A stretch of DNA of 64,000 nt. Origin: Cryphonectria parasitica EP155. Its lineage: Eukaryota; Ascomycota; Sordariomycetes; Diaporthales; Cryphonectriaceae. The translations under genes were made by a program, and so were the position numbers. Positions 12,126-24,354 of this stretch are shown one piece after another; the stretch's first letter is position 1; every line of letters starts with the position of its first letter. Location of the stretch: contig NW_024468912.1 of NCBI RefSeq assembly GCF_011745365.1, positions 2,976,001 through 3,040,000 on the forward strand, read 5' to 3'. Under the pieces are notes generated by a model that searched no databases, had not been told where the DNA came from, and saw nothing but the letters and a program-made list of their open reading frames with translations.

Positions 12126-13110
12126 GAAAGGCGCCTTGACAAGGCACCGAAAGTGTGGTAGTCTCTCGAGGAGTCAAAGAAGCATGCTGCAGTTGAGCTG
12201 CTGGATCCAGGGCGCAGACGTGTTCCACTAAAAAGTGCAGGTCAGCAACAGCACGGCTCATGCAAGGGAATGTTGCGGGAGGGCGACCCACAATGAGAGG
12301 GGAATGAGGAGGGGTGTGGGGGGGGGGGGGGACGACAAAAGAAATGACAGCTCCTGTTGATGAACTGAGTGCAAAGAACAAGAAAGAGCATTAAATCAGT
12401 CCGGGCTGGATTGCTATGACCCCAGAGCTCTCTAGCCATTTGCCCCTCCCTCCCCCTCTTTTTCCGAAGTTGGTTATCGAGGCAGGGGGTGGCGGGTTGG
12501 CAACAACAGCCTTGTGCTAGTCGACCAACAATAGTGTATTGATAAATCAATTCTTCCTTCTACACACAAATAATGTGCGTATTGATAAAACAATGATCCT
12601 CTTGCCTGTCGACGTATGGGTAGTGATAAGACTTTCCTCTCCTCCTTCTCCATGATAAGTGTGACTAGGCTGGCTGACTCCATTCTCCAATTCATCGTCG
12701 AGATTGAATCAGCACAATACACTGTTCAACCTATTTCTTTTTTGGACATGCATATCATACAGACACCCTTTCCAGCTGCTGCAATGCTAACAAAAAGCAG
12801 TCCACCACCGAGGGAGAAAATCCACGTGCTTTTGGCTCAAAACATTGACAAGGACCACTGTCTCGCATCCCTCCTAGGTATGTAACGCCGTAATAGTGCT
12901 GGTAGCTCAAAAAATGGATGGTATCATGCCCTGCCAGTAACTCCCGAACCGAATGAGAGGACTACCTAATTCCTCTGACCTGTCCTCCAAACGCTTAACA
13001 TGCTTGCTTGCTCCTCGGGAGCCAGTTTTGATATGCAACTTGGTGCACCGTTCTTCGCTATTACCGATCACCAGCTGCGCTTTCCTTGACCGGGTGACTG
13101 GAACAGCAGC
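12126..13110. other. Intergenic: RNase H1 upstream region and TAD3 3' flank
   Basis: About 1 kb with no gene recognised. It contains a G homopolymer of about 13-14 nt near 12319 and otherwise unremarkable sequence. The part next to 12125 is the presumptive RNase H1 promoter. Confidence 0.6.
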
Positions 13111-14468
13111 TCAAGCGTGAGCCTTCTGGTCGACCGAGTGCTTGTGGACGCAGTTGTCGCCCTCCCACTCCCAGGCGATCAGGCTCCAGTTGAGCTCTCG
13201 GCGCCAGAACAGACCCAGACCATTGCCACCGCCGTACTCTGCTAAGTGAGGCTGGTTGTGGCCGCGGACCTCGGCCGCCATGCCGCCCGTCAGGGTCATG
13301 CGCTCACAAAACACGACTTTGCCCATACGCGAGTGCAGGATGGCCATAGAGCACATGACACAGGGTTCATGAGTGAGATAGAGCTCGAGATCGTGACAGA
13401 GGTACCCGTCCGGCGTGGGGTGGTCCTCTCGGAAGATCTTCTCCTCAGCAGCCAGAAGAGGCTTGTCCTGGAATGCCTCAAACTCGAGGATTGGCTGGGG
13501 ATTCGTAGTATTCTCTCGATTCTCTGCTCGTACAAGCTTTTGGGCAACCATACTGATTGCCCGCATCACGCAATGGGCCATCGGATTTCCGGTGCCGGTG
13601 GGTGGTTGTTTGTGCCATCTGGCATCGGTTGCCAGAGCCACGATGCGACAGCCAGCAGCGCTCCGGTGGACGACACAAGCGCCCATGGCCTCACCGTAGC
13701 CAGCATCTTTGCCCTCATCGGCGATCTGATGAGCAAGAGCCATCCAGACGGCAGCATCTGGTCTGATGTCATCTGTATGTCGAGTCACCATGCTAGGGTG
13801 TGGGCCCAGAGGGTTGTTTTTGCGGTAAACGCAAGGCCAGAATTGCTCCGACCACATGGCGGCCTGCACTTGGGATGTGGGTGCCAGAGTCGGCACCGGG
13901 ACGCTGGCCAGCCACGGGGTCGGGGTCATGCCTTCAATCCCACAGAGTTTATCTACCAACTCTTGCTGTGAAAGTTGTGACTCCGGGCCGAGAATGATGT
14001 AGATCCACTGAGACTTTCCGGTATGCAGCTGTCGACTAGCAGAATTCTTGTGCATAAATTGCGCCTTCAGATGAGGAGGAAGGTCGGTTGGTTTCGCGCA
14101 CCGGCGCAGATGAGGCATGCCCTTAGCGATCTCCTCAGGCAGGACGGCGCGAAGGAGTCTGCAGGAGATCATAGGTCAGTATTAGAGCTTCAGTCGGAGC
14201 CATGTGACCTAATTTATGTGAAAGGGACTGGTGCTGCGCAGAGAGGGCGGGGAATAAGAAAGAAGCCTCACGTGATGACAGCGTTGGCTGACTTGACGGG
14301 TGCCCGAGTGATGATGACGTTCATGCAAGCGTGGTCGTCTCGAAGTTCAAGAGTTGTCTTGAGGGGCACCAGGACGCCATCCTTGATCTCAGCAGGAAGG
14401 AGATCTTTGACGATTTGCTGTTGCGCAGCGACGGTATCGGCCAAATTGCCGGGCTTCGGAGTGGCCAT
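13111..14468 (-). CDS. TAD3: tRNA-specific adenosine-34 deaminase subunit Tad3 (catalytically degenerate partner)
   Basis: Two exons, 14468-14272 and 14158-13111, joined across a 113-nt intron (donor GTGAGGC, acceptor CAG), giving 414 aa. Tad2/Tad3 heterodimers convert A34 to inosine in tRNA anticodons. The C-terminal cytidine-deaminase fold carries zinc ligands H261 (MAHCVMRAI) and C332/C335 (HEPCVMC). The catalytic glutamate that would follow in HAE is replaced: the motif reads H-C-V with V263 at the Glu position. Loss of this Glu is the hallmark of Tad3, which scaffolds the zinc site while Tad2 provides catalysis. Further family motifs are the SRMGKVVFCE stretch and the GLFWRRELNWSLIAWEWEG end. 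The N-terminal third is the less conserved Tad3 extension. The start is the first ATG of the frame. Confidence 0.92.
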
Positions 14469-17036
14469 GTTGATGAGCGGATAGCAAGCGGGCCTGGCTG
14501 ATTGATTCGTTCCTCTTTCAAGCGATTTCGTGTCTGAGAGAATCCAGAGCCCATGCAGTGCTAGACCGCACCGAATGGTGGAGGTTACAAGTCAAGGGGG
14601 GTCTGTCAGGTGTTTTGGTACAGGAAGGATGAGTAGCCAAGGCAAAATTCTCAATCCAGCTTTGTCGGAGAATGCTTGACGAGATCTCTAATCCAGTAGG
14701 CGCATCTCGATGAGCAACGAAGTTTCCAGGGTGCTGCTTGCTGTCTGTCTGCCTGCCTATCCGCCGCGCCTGACACGATGCAGCGTGAGAAGAAGAGAGA
14801 AAGTGCGCCTGGGTGCTATTTCGCGACGCTCGAGACCAAAGGGACGGCACGTGATATTTGTTTGCGATTGACGGCAGATGTTTGACGGGCAAGAAAGAAG
14901 TTGCTGTTGGAAAGATAGGAAAGGGCAGATGGTATTCAGAAAGAACGATTGAAACCCACTACCTAGGAAATCTTTTGGGGACCGCGAACCTTATCGCAGA
15001 ACAGTTTCCTTATCGTCCTCGCTGCCTCTGTTAGCGTATCCAGGGTCCATCCCCGCCTGCAGGGATGCCCCGCCCAGGCCTGCCCGCCTGCCTGCCTGTC
15101 TTTGTGTACTGTACCGCAGTAAAGTTGGGGTATCTTGGGGATAGTCTCCTCCACAGGTCAAAGACTCTTCTTAAGTTTTGGGGCCATCAGTCACCCACAG
15201 GTTGCACACACACACTCTCTCTCTCTTGACAGCTCGCAGTATCCAAATTATTGAAGCTTCTCAGCAAATTTGAGCCCTGCTGATGGGACCTCGTGACAAG
15301 TATGCAACGCAGTCATCGAAATCCGACCTGTAGGCGTTCGTTCATCTGATTCCTGATCGGCGCGAGTCCTGCTTCGAGATGTATCCTGCTTCGGTTCTTA
15401 GGGACTGTCCACACTATATCATGACTACTATGTACCTTCATACTCCGACTCCTGCTGCGCTTCTCAACATTTATTTTTATTTGACACCGGCTCCCTGCCG
15501 TCCACTGACTCCCATAGTCGAACATACTGCGGGTCCTCATCCCAGTTACAATTATTGTACTTTCCCTAGGTACAGAATTGTGTGTCTCAAAGTAGAAGGC
15601 TGAGAACAAGCAGTGACCCATATCTGTGCATGCCCGGATGCATCCCCGATTCAATAGGGGTAATAGGGGATTGTAAAGACCGGCTGTGGGTCGAAACATC
15701 ACCGTGCTGAGGACTGCTTGGCGTGTCGCGTATCCGGTATGGTATTTCACCGACGAAAGGAACAACTGGCAAGTATGAGACAACCTCAATTCTTGCGGAG
15801 GTTTTGGCTCGAGCGCCGAAGTCACCCAGCCAGCAGAGCCTCGAATGTGATCCTCTTGTTTCTGGACCCGTTCTGACGACAGCGGGGTCAGGAAAACCGG
15901 GTCGAACCGCACGTGTGCCACAGTAGGTGGAGCCCCCCCAGTGCTGCAGAATGCGGCAGCTCGAATCGGTAGGGCTAGAATGATGCGTGCCTGCAGATGA
16001 TGATATCGTTGGTCAGGAAGCAGGCAGTAGAGGCCCTTGCTCGATAGTACTATGGAATGTGTTGGCAAAACAGGCTTTGCATGCGAGGCTTCAATCCTAG
16101 GATGGCTCAGACGCATGCTGGCCACTGTCTTGGACTCTCCTGCCAAGCCTGGACTCGTCAGTGTTTGCGAACCCCATGTGAGACACATTGGCGAGCGACA
16201 GCGCATGTGTCTGGAGAGAGTGTGGTTGGTCGGCAGTCGAAGCATTTTGGAAGCGATTGAGGTACGGCCACATTGCCCTCCCTCCACGGCTAGCACAGTG
16301 TTAAGCTAGTTGTAAGCGAGCCAAGAGGCGAACATAGGAATGGTAAGGCTGGGCTGAGCGAGGGTTGCACTTCCAAGAATTTATCCCCCCACGGCACACT
16401 GGGGTCGCACCCTTTCGAAAATTGAAGCCAACCTAGTCTTGAACAGGTTTTTAAGAGTTGCGACGTGGACAGCGACCTTCCGCCAAAAGTTGAAACTTGA
16501 ATTCCCGAAGGCATATGCGCCGCCGCACTTTCTCTCTCGATTCTCAACACACTGTCGAGCATTGACCTCAGTTCCTGTGTTCCCTCTTGCCCCTTTGCTC
16601 ATTACCGCCTCTCCTGGAGGTTCCAGCTGCCAAGCTGTTTTCAGTCAGATTTTCAGCATTTAAGATTAACTCACCATATCCCAAACCACTTTCATCAGTC
16701 ACTGGTCATGACTCTGAAGTGGTGTTGAAGTACCCAAAACCGGATCAGAGTCTTGTCAGCACTGAACTCCGAGCAACCACGCTAACAAAGGGCCTTTTGT
16801 TGAGACTTTTGAGTGCTGCCCAAGTGGCCTAGCACCCTAACATTGGAGCCCTTGGCCTTAAATCCGGCTTGCATCCTGTCAGTCCCCTCAGTGTCAGGGC
16901 ACTGCAGGGTCCCCCACAAATTAGCAGATCGACTGCAGAGTCTCTTCTCCATAGTCGACCAGATCTGAGCTGTTCATTGGCTACCGCATGCGTAGAAGCC
17001 TCCACTTGAGCGCAGCAGCGATAACCCCTGCTCACA
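14469..17036. other. Intergenic: divergent upstream region of TAD3 and the PFK2/FBPase2 gene
   Basis: About 2.6 kb between two divergent genes, so it should contain both promoters. TGCC-type short tandem units lie near 15077-15100 and a CA/CT tract near 15208-15226. A long minus-strand open frame (15313-16296) is listed separately. Confidence 0.6.
15313..16296 (-). CDS. Unrecognised 327-codon open frame, possibly spurious
   Basis: A single uninterrupted minus-strand frame from an ATG at 16296 to TGA at 15313. It has no signal peptide, transmembrane segment, repeat or family motif that I recognise, and its composition (scattered Cys, His, Arg, Ser) resembles translated noncoding DNA. Its length is greater than expected by chance in an intergenic region of this size, which is the only reason to list it. 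It lies between divergent promoters, so antisense or promoter-associated transcription is another possibility. Confidence 0.18.
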   Translation of the reverse strand: MLAVEGGQCGRTSIASKMLRLPTNHTLSRHMRCRSPMCLTWGSQTLTSPGLAGESKTVASMRLSHPRIEASHAKPVLPTHSIVLSSKGLYCLLPDQRYHHLQARIILALPIRAAAFCSTGGAPPTVAHVRFDPVFLTPLSSERVQKQEDHIRGSAGWVTSALEPKPPQELRLSHTCQLFLSSVKYHTGYATRQAVLSTVMFRPTAGLYNPLLPLLNRGCIRACTDMGHCLFSAFYFETHNSVPRESTIIVTGMRTRSMFDYGSQWTAGSRCQIKINVEKRSRSRSMKVHSSHDIVWTVPKNRSRIHLEAGLAPIRNQMNERLQVGFR

Positions 17037-19501
17037 ATGACCAGGCCTGCACAGAGCCCTGGTGCGGTGTCGGCACCCTCTATACAAATTCAACTTCAAG
17101 GTTCGTCGAGTCTCTCTTACCCTGACAAAACATCCTTTTCCCACCATCATCCTTCACATCCCCTCGACGACGACAACCTTTCTTCTAACCATCCTCCCTC
17201 CTCACAAGACAAGAACATATCCACACACCTGCAAAGACAGTCCTCCCTCTCGACGCAGGTCATGAGCTCAGCAGCCGCAGCCCGCCAACAATCGCCCCCG
17301 TCGCAGAATCCTCCCGATCAGTCCAATGAAGATGGAGGTAAAACCATTGCGAACGGGGCATCACCCAGCCTTGTGCCTCCTCCCTCCGCCCCTCCATCTC
17401 TCGTGAACGCCGTCAAGGGTATAAGCAATAATGCCCACGACCCCCTCCTGACTCTGCGCGAAAAGCCCATCGCCACCATCTTGGGCGAAAACTTTGACTC
17501 ACCATACGCCCGAAGCGCCACTTCAACTGCTCCAGGTTCTCCTCGAATGTAAGTCAAATCCCCACTCCTCCCTGCATCTTGAAGGGGTCGAACGTCTGCA
17601 TCACGCTGCGCTCCATAGTTCCCCCGTGTCGCAAGGCCTTCGATTCCAACCGTCGCGTCATCTGCCATGGCTGAGACCTGTCTAGTCCTCCTGTGCGCCA
17701 AAACTCCGGAAGCCACACCCCACGCGTACGACCGCACGCGACTACGTTGAGCATCCCCGGTATGACGAGATCGAGAGTGTCGCCAGATGGCAAGATCGCA
17801 GGAAGAGATGTCAGTGCCAAGCTTGTCATCATCATGGTCGGCCTGCCCGCGCGGGGCAAGTCATACATCACCAAGAAAATCACCAGATACTTGTCATGGC
17901 AGCAACACGACACAAGGATATTCAATGTCGGCAATAGAAGGCGGATTGCTGCTGGTATTCAGTCCCCACATGCGGACATCGGTCCCAATAAGGAGGCGAC
18001 GGGTGTCGACGGACGACTGCAGGCTGCCACGGTCCTTCTGAATGGCGTTGCTGCCCCCCAGGTGGATGAACCTACGGCCTTGGATCTGAACGACTCGAAG
18101 TCCGAGAAAACGGTACTGGACTCGAGCAATTTTCCCCCAGCAGATAAGGATGACGGAGACCATGATGTTAACACCATTACCCAGTCCGCCAGTTTCTTCG
18201 ACCCCAAGAACACGACCGCCAGAGCCCTCCGTGAGAAAGTGGCCATGGATACACTGAACGAGCTGCTGGACTACCTCATCAACGGTGACGGTGCGGTTGG
18301 AATCCTGGACGCGACCAACTCGACGATCCACCGGCGGGACCTCCTTGTGCAGAAGATACGCGAGAGAGAGCCAAAGCTGGGAATCCTGTTCATCGAGAGC
18401 ATCTGCCACGACAAGCATGTCAGTCACACCTCCTCCACTGCTCTATGGGAAAAGTGAAGGCGCTAACATGAGTGATTGTAGTTGCTCGAAGCCAACATGC
18501 GCCTCAAGCTGTCTGGCCCGGATTACAAGGACAAGGATCCTGTCAAGTCCCTGGAGGACTTCAAGGCTCGTGTCAAGGCCTATGAGAGCGCATATGTCCC
18601 CCTCGGTCTTCATGAGGAACAGCGAGACTTGCAGTACATCCAGATGATCGATGTTGGTCGCAAGGTGATCCACCACCGACTCAAGGGCTTCCTGAGCGGC
18701 AGCATCGCTTCATATCTGACAACGTTCAACCTGTCGCCTCGGCAAATTTGGATCACTCGACACGGACAGAGCGAGGACAATAGACTGCAGAAGATCGGCG
18801 GCAATTCCCATATCACAGATCGCGGCCATTGCTATGCGGCAGCACTCTACAACTTCATGACCCAGAAGCGGGAGGAGTGGCTCATCGAGCAGAAAGACAG
18901 GGTTGCACAATCTACATTTCCTCCAAAGGCAGGTGATAACACTCCTCCTTACCCAGAGATCTACCAAGAACTTCAGGAGAAGAACTTCTGCGTCTGGACG
19001 TCGATGCTGCACCGGACTATCGAGACGGCCGAGTATTTCGACAACGACGATGATTATGATGTCAAGAACTGGGAGATGCTCAATGAGCTGAACGCCGGAT
19101 CGTTCGAGGGCATGACCTACGACGAGATTGCCGTCAAGTATCCACACGAGTATCAGAAGCGCTCCGCCGATAAGCTCAACTACATCTACCCGGGACTTGG
19201 CGGCGAGGGGTACCTCTCCGTCATCAGTCGGCTGCGCGACATGGTGCGCGAGATCGAGCGGGTCACGGACCACGTTTTGATTATAAGTCATCGCTCCATC
19301 TGCCGCGTCCTGATGGCCTACTTTATGGACCTCTCTCGAGATCACATCGCCGACCTTGACGTCCCTCTGGGCATGCTCTACTGCATTGAGCCGAAGCCGT
19401 ATGGGTATGAGTTCCACGCATACAAGTACAACGAGCCTGCCGGCTCTTTCGACGAGCTGCCGGACTATAAGCCGCAGAAGACGACCGACAGAAATAACTA
19501 A
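17037..19501 (+). CDS. Bifunctional 6-phosphofructo-2-kinase/fructose-2,6-bisphosphatase
   Basis: Exons 17037-17548, 17686-18418, 18482-19501 (introns 137 and 63 nt), 754 aa. The enzyme makes and degrades fructose-2,6-bisphosphate, the allosteric switch between glycolysis and gluconeogenesis, in the cytosol. A Ser/Pro/Gln-rich N-terminal extension (about 210 residues) precedes the kinase domain with Walker A GLPARGKS at 223-230, the RIFNVGNRRR strand and DATNSTIHRR near 379. A charged low-complexity insertion (about 259-338) interrupts the kinase domain. The bisphosphatase half has RHGQSEDN (phospho-acceptor H509), E624 (SFEGMTYDE) and H685 (ISHRSICR), so the catalytic triad is intact, unlike yeast Pfk26, where the His is lost. 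An internal Met at 76 (17262) is an alternative start. The symbol is left blank because fungal paralogues are hard to separate. Confidence 0.93.
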
Positions 19502-21068
19502 TCCGAGGTGGCCGGGTTTCCGCTGGAGCTCTTCGGAGCTGGCGTCTTCATGGTCTTGTGTGCGCGCGTGTATATGTGTATTGTATGATCAAAAGGGTTT
19601 TTTCTTCTTCTTTCTTATTTTTGCGTTTCGCAGGAAACATAGAGGCCTGGAGTTTTGGGGGAACAGGCTTTGCATTCACCTGGGCGGGTCTGGTCTGATG
19701 AGCAGCAGTGAGCCTGCTGATGGCATTTTTTTTATTTTTTTTGCAGAACTGAAAGGGTTTTTATTCTCTACAACCAAGACGTCTCATTTCTGGGATTGCA
19801 TTAGAAGGAGAAACAAGACTTTGGGCTCCGGGCAGCACTCAAGAGTGAAATGGGGCGCAGGAAGGCGGTTCACAAGACGCCATACAATAGAGTCGTTCTG
19901 ACTTTTTAGAAAGAGGAAGAGAGGGAGAGAAAGAGCAAGACCCACATTCGCAAACGCCAGATTAGGCACTTGAACCAGTCATGGAGGGGTTGGTGATCTG
20001 CTTCCCAGAATGGCTTAAGAAATACAATGATTGTGAAAGAAAGGGGGAGTGTCCTTCGATTCTATTTGTAATCTCAACGTGCCCCGCCAGATTCTAAACG
20101 ATCCTATATCGCATCCATCGAGCAACTTGCTTCTTCAGTACTACTAGCAAGGAGTACACGAGCTTTCGAGTGGAGGGGAGAGACTGATGAGCATGAAGCC
20201 TACTTCAGAGTGGGAGGTATTGAGAGCGATCTGGCAGGACCCACCTTGTGGCTGGAATAGGAGGTTACATGAATAGTTCAGTCATATCATCATGCTTTCT
20301 CCCTCTCGAGGAGGAGGACGGAGGGGTAAAGGCAGGGCACCTAAAAAGTGGGTGTCCATTACTATGGATGTGACAAGTCAAGAAGGCTCTTCTCTATGAT
20401 GGTTGGTGTTTTTTTTCTTTCTTTCTTTCTTCTTCTCTCTCTTTTCTTTCTTCTTTTTTTATTTGAGGCACAATATAATGAGCCCAGGTATGGTGTGATA
20501 TCATGCGCAATGTTATGATTTGGTGTGATTGTGCTGTTACTGAGAGGAAGTCGATGAGTGCTGAGCTTGAATAGAACATGAGCACAGCGCTCTTTGGAAT
20601 TGGCTCAGAGCAGCATAGATTTTGGGTATGGATCTTCTTCTACATCAGTTTGGATAACTGTCTGGACCAAGAAAATGGTGCGCTATCTTTCTCTCTCTCT
20701 CTTCCCACTTTCTGGTTTTGGGGGAAGAGGGGTGTGGTCAAGGAGGTTCTTCTGAGGCCATTCAGCTTTGCTGCTATGATGTTGTGCAAATGCCCTGACT
20801 ACCTGACTAGTTACCATAAGTTGTAATAAATCCCACAAGGAATTGGCAGATTTTGTCAAGACACACCCGAGAACAGCAATATAGGTCAGGGGAGCATTGC
20901 AGGTTGTGGAATCAACGCTGGACATTGTTCAAGACCAAGAAGATGCACATATGGTGGTGCGCAGCCGCATACATTCAGTCACTTGCGAGTGAGCGGCCCC
21001 TCTACATTCCCACGCTCGCCCTGGAACCGACTACTACGGTGAGTCTCCGGTTGGAATTGGCTACTATG

Positions 21069-21089
21069 ACTATGGTACACTACCATAGT
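21069..21089. repeat. Perfect inverted repeat, 9-bp arms with 3-nt loop
   Basis: ACTATGGTA at 21069-21077 is followed after CAC by its exact reverse complement TACCATAGT at 21081-21089. It could form a small hairpin or be a dimeric protein-binding site. It lies in the large gene-empty region. Confidence 0.85.
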
Positions 21090-21497
21090 ATTCTCTCGGC
21101 GAGGCCGGGACATCGTTGTTGTAGTAGTGCAGCAGCAGACTAGCACGACCAGCAAGCCCGTTGCCGTGCACGGAGAAATCATCCCGACGAATATACCAAC
21201 GGTAAGTGGCGCGGCGCCGCTTCCCATGTGGTCTCTTCTGGACTCTGGGACTTGTAAGGATCCTCCCCCTCCTTGCCTTTGTTATCGCCCTCACGTTTTC
21301 TTTCTGGGTTGTGTAAATTAGGGAACAACGAAAGGAAGGCAGGGAAGAGGGTGGGGGAAAATATTCCAAAAAAAAAACTGGAATCAAATCCTCTTTTTGA
21401 GCACCCCTACTTGTGTTTCCGCAAGCAAGCAAGCCAGTCCCTTGCCATGGGCTTTGTTTCGGGGCGCATTGTTCATCCCAACGTGCCGCTGTCTGAC

Positions 21498-21551
21498 GGA
21501 GGAGGAGGAGGAGGAGGAGGAGGAGGATGAAGGGGGGTGGGGGGGGGGGGG
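21498..21551. repeat. (GGA)n followed by poly-G
   Basis: About ten GGA units are followed by two G runs, the second about 13 nt long. The strand asymmetry and G runs give G-quadruplex potential. No coding frame is supported here. Confidence 0.9.
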
Positions 21552-21706
21552 CAGGAGGCAGGCATGGGCGGTCGAGCGATCCACCAACATCAATGAGCTG
21601 GTGGTTCTATTGTGGTACGGCATGTTGGGGGCTGCCAACAACTCCACATGCTCCCATGGATAGGACCAACGGCTTCTTGCTCGCTTGGGCTCACGATAAG
21701 ATAACC

Positions 21707-21718
21707 ATACTATAGTAT
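21707..21718. repeat. Palindrome containing TACTATAGTA, copy 1
   Basis: A 12-bp perfect palindrome, ATACTATAGTAT, in the 19.5-25.9 kb gene-empty region. The 10-bp core recurs exactly at 23915, 53343 and 53575. Confidence 0.85.
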
Positions 21719-23914
21719 AGTAGTAGCAGTAGCAGAAGTAGTAATCTTGTACTCGTACAGACGACATTGAGGCGTCCTCACTCGGAATCATGAGTCCACC
21801 GTGATACACATACTGGGCTCCGACCGTAATAAGGCCCCTGATACCACACAACAGGGTCCTGCACGCCAATACCCGGTCTGCCACTGAAAAGTCGAGGCCC
21901 CTTGTGCTTCATAACCAGCACTCACTTTGAAACGGGGCAAGCATCCATCACGGTCTGGTGCATATACTGTGGTAGTCAATGAGAGGGATGTCTCACTCGT
22001 AAAGCCCGTTGGAGGGTGGATGGAAGGGCGGCCAAGGAGAAACCTCAAATACGAGGGAAAAGAAAGGCTGCCTACATCGTGTACCATGGGGTAGCACAAG
22101 CCTGCCTGCTTGCCACCACAGGATGGTTCAACGCGGCCTCTTACGACTTTCTTTCTCCCCACTGGGTGTGGCGAGAGGATACGGCGGGGGTGGACGTCAG
22201 CAGCAGCTGCTGCTGCTGCTGCCGCCGCCGCCGCCCTCCGAGACGGTATCTATTTGCGCGCAGCTATCCGACCTTTCTGTGCTTCTTTGTCTCATGTTCA
22301 GGGAAGGGTCATACAGTAGCAAATTAGTATGCAACCATGATATGCTTCGAGTTGTGTCTATTTTTGTGCCCATCTCCCGTGAAAGGAGGTCTTTGTCGGC
22401 GGTCTCTTGTGGAGCCGGGCATGCGTATGCAAGTCCTCGTCCACCAGGATCGTCGCAGGAAGAAGGTCGTCGAGTTGGCTGTGGAGCCCCACGTGCCCCC
22501 TTTCGGGACAATTCGCTAAAAGGGCCCGGGCCAGATCTGGACTGGACGTTGAGAGCTCATATTTCGAATGGGCGATGACAGCCCTTGCCAGATGGGGAAT
22601 GTTTTTGGGATCGTCGAGAAGGATGGAGGATTTCCAAGAGAGCGAGCGGGCGACTGGGCCGCGCGTGCCACTGCGGGAAGGACCGACGATGAGCGAGTTG
22701 TCGCCTCTGCAGATCGTGAGGAGGAAACCGCTGATCCTCCCCTTTTTCTTCTCTCTTTCTCTCTCCTGCTTTTTCTTTTTTGGGCCCCGGCCCTTGGCAT
22801 CGAGATAAAGTTGTAGGCAAGGTGAGTGTTCATCTCATGGTCTCGCCGATCCACCGAAACGCTGGCGGGTCACCAGAATAAGATGTCTGGCTCTCACCTG
22901 ACGTGTTACCCGCCGTCCCATGTTCGCACGTGGTGACAGAATATGCGTAAGAGAAGGGTTAAGTAGTCAGCGTATAACGTGGGGCCAATTGTCGAGGACG
23001 ACAGAATTACTATGGTACGTTAGTATGCTTGAAACAACGGTGCTGGTGGGAGAAAGGAGGGTGGTGTCAACGGTAAACGAGGTATGAGCCGGTGGCGGTG
23101 CGGGTCGGCTTCGGGGAAAAAGGAAAAAGGAAAAAAGAAAAAAGCCATCAAAAAGGCCCCTACTGCGCACCGCCGCCGCTCACCTGCTGAGGCGTTGTGT
23201 CCCCGCCAGCCCGCCAGCCAACCAGCCTACGAGGACAGCCAGACGGGCCTCGGAGGTAATTTCGGCAAGCCACTAAGCGGGTTTCATCTGTAAGCACTTT
23301 CCAGGGCTCCCGGTCTTGCTAGCTGCCCCTGCGAGGGTCATCCAGGCCCTGAGCTGAAAGCCTTTGCGAGGGGAACCCCCCTTCCTCGAAAGGTGCAAGG
23401 CCTCTTCTCTCTCTTTTTGCTGAGTCAAAATTCTCGCGCTGAGCCAAGAGAATCAGGAAACGAAATTTGCCGCGCAACCGGCCATACCTCGAGGCCAATC
23501 AGTGAGCACATGGCAGCCAGCCACTGCCAGCGCCCTCTTCTTCTCAAGTCCCGGTGGTTGTCGAGCTGTGGGCCGCCGGGTTTCAAGCCCACACGTTCAG
23601 CACCCAAAGCTCCAAACGACGGCGCTGGCGGAACAGACCGTAGCGTGTTTGTAAATGATTTGCTAATGTAGTGCCTCGACGGTGCAAAAACTCTACTGAG
23701 TATAGTACAGGTGAGCATTGTTTGGGAATCGCTGACTCTGGTCACATGGTAATCCTTGACAGACAGTCAAGTGTTTGGACCTTGTATTCTTAGGAAAGGA
23801 TGTTGTTTGTTGTTCGTCCCAAGTTCGTCTCCAATGCTTACGGTTTTGTTTATGTTGACAATGTGAAGCCATTGGGAATGAAATCAACCGCAGATGGAAT
23901 GAGATGGCGTCATG

Positions 23915-23924
23915 TACTATAGTA
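23915..23924. repeat. Palindrome TACTATAGTA, copy 2
   Basis: An exact copy of the 10-bp core, followed directly by an A run and then a G run. The copy at 53575 has the same A-then-G flank. Confidence 0.85.
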
Positions 23925-24316
23925 AAAAGGGGGGGGCCGAGGGTTTCGACGTTGGCTCCTGCAGGCATATGGACGGAAGTAAGGCACCGTGGGCACGTAT
24001 CCTAGCAGCCCGAGCTAGTATTCTGCCCCCCGTCGACGGTGAGGAAGCAATATACTTGCTTGATAGGCAGGCAGGCAAACCTCTAGCGTCAATTGGCTGC
24101 GGGTGAGATGTGCCTGGTTCCTGCATTCCCGGGCTGTAAGGCGGCGACGATCCTATTGAAGGGGGTAGGTACCACGTAACCCATGGTGGGTCGACCCTCT
24201 CTCTCCCCTCTGTGCGTTCTTTTTGGTCCTGGAAGATCTTGGAACGTGGCGCGATTCAGAGTGATGAAGGGCTGCCTGTGCACGGTCGGAGAAAGGCCTG
24301 CCTGTGAGCATTCTGT

Positions 24317-24354
24317 CGTGTGTTGTGTGTTGTGTGTGTTGTGTGTGTGTGTTG
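24317..24354. repeat. Imperfect TG-rich microsatellite
   Basis: A run of TGTGT/TTGTG units in gene-free DNA upstream of the GH128 gene. Confidence 0.85.

Noticed and set aside
22009..22578. Plus-strand 189-codon frame spanning CAG/CCG triplets
   Set aside because: Low-complexity driven, no family match recognised, and overlapping frames in other phases are similarly open.
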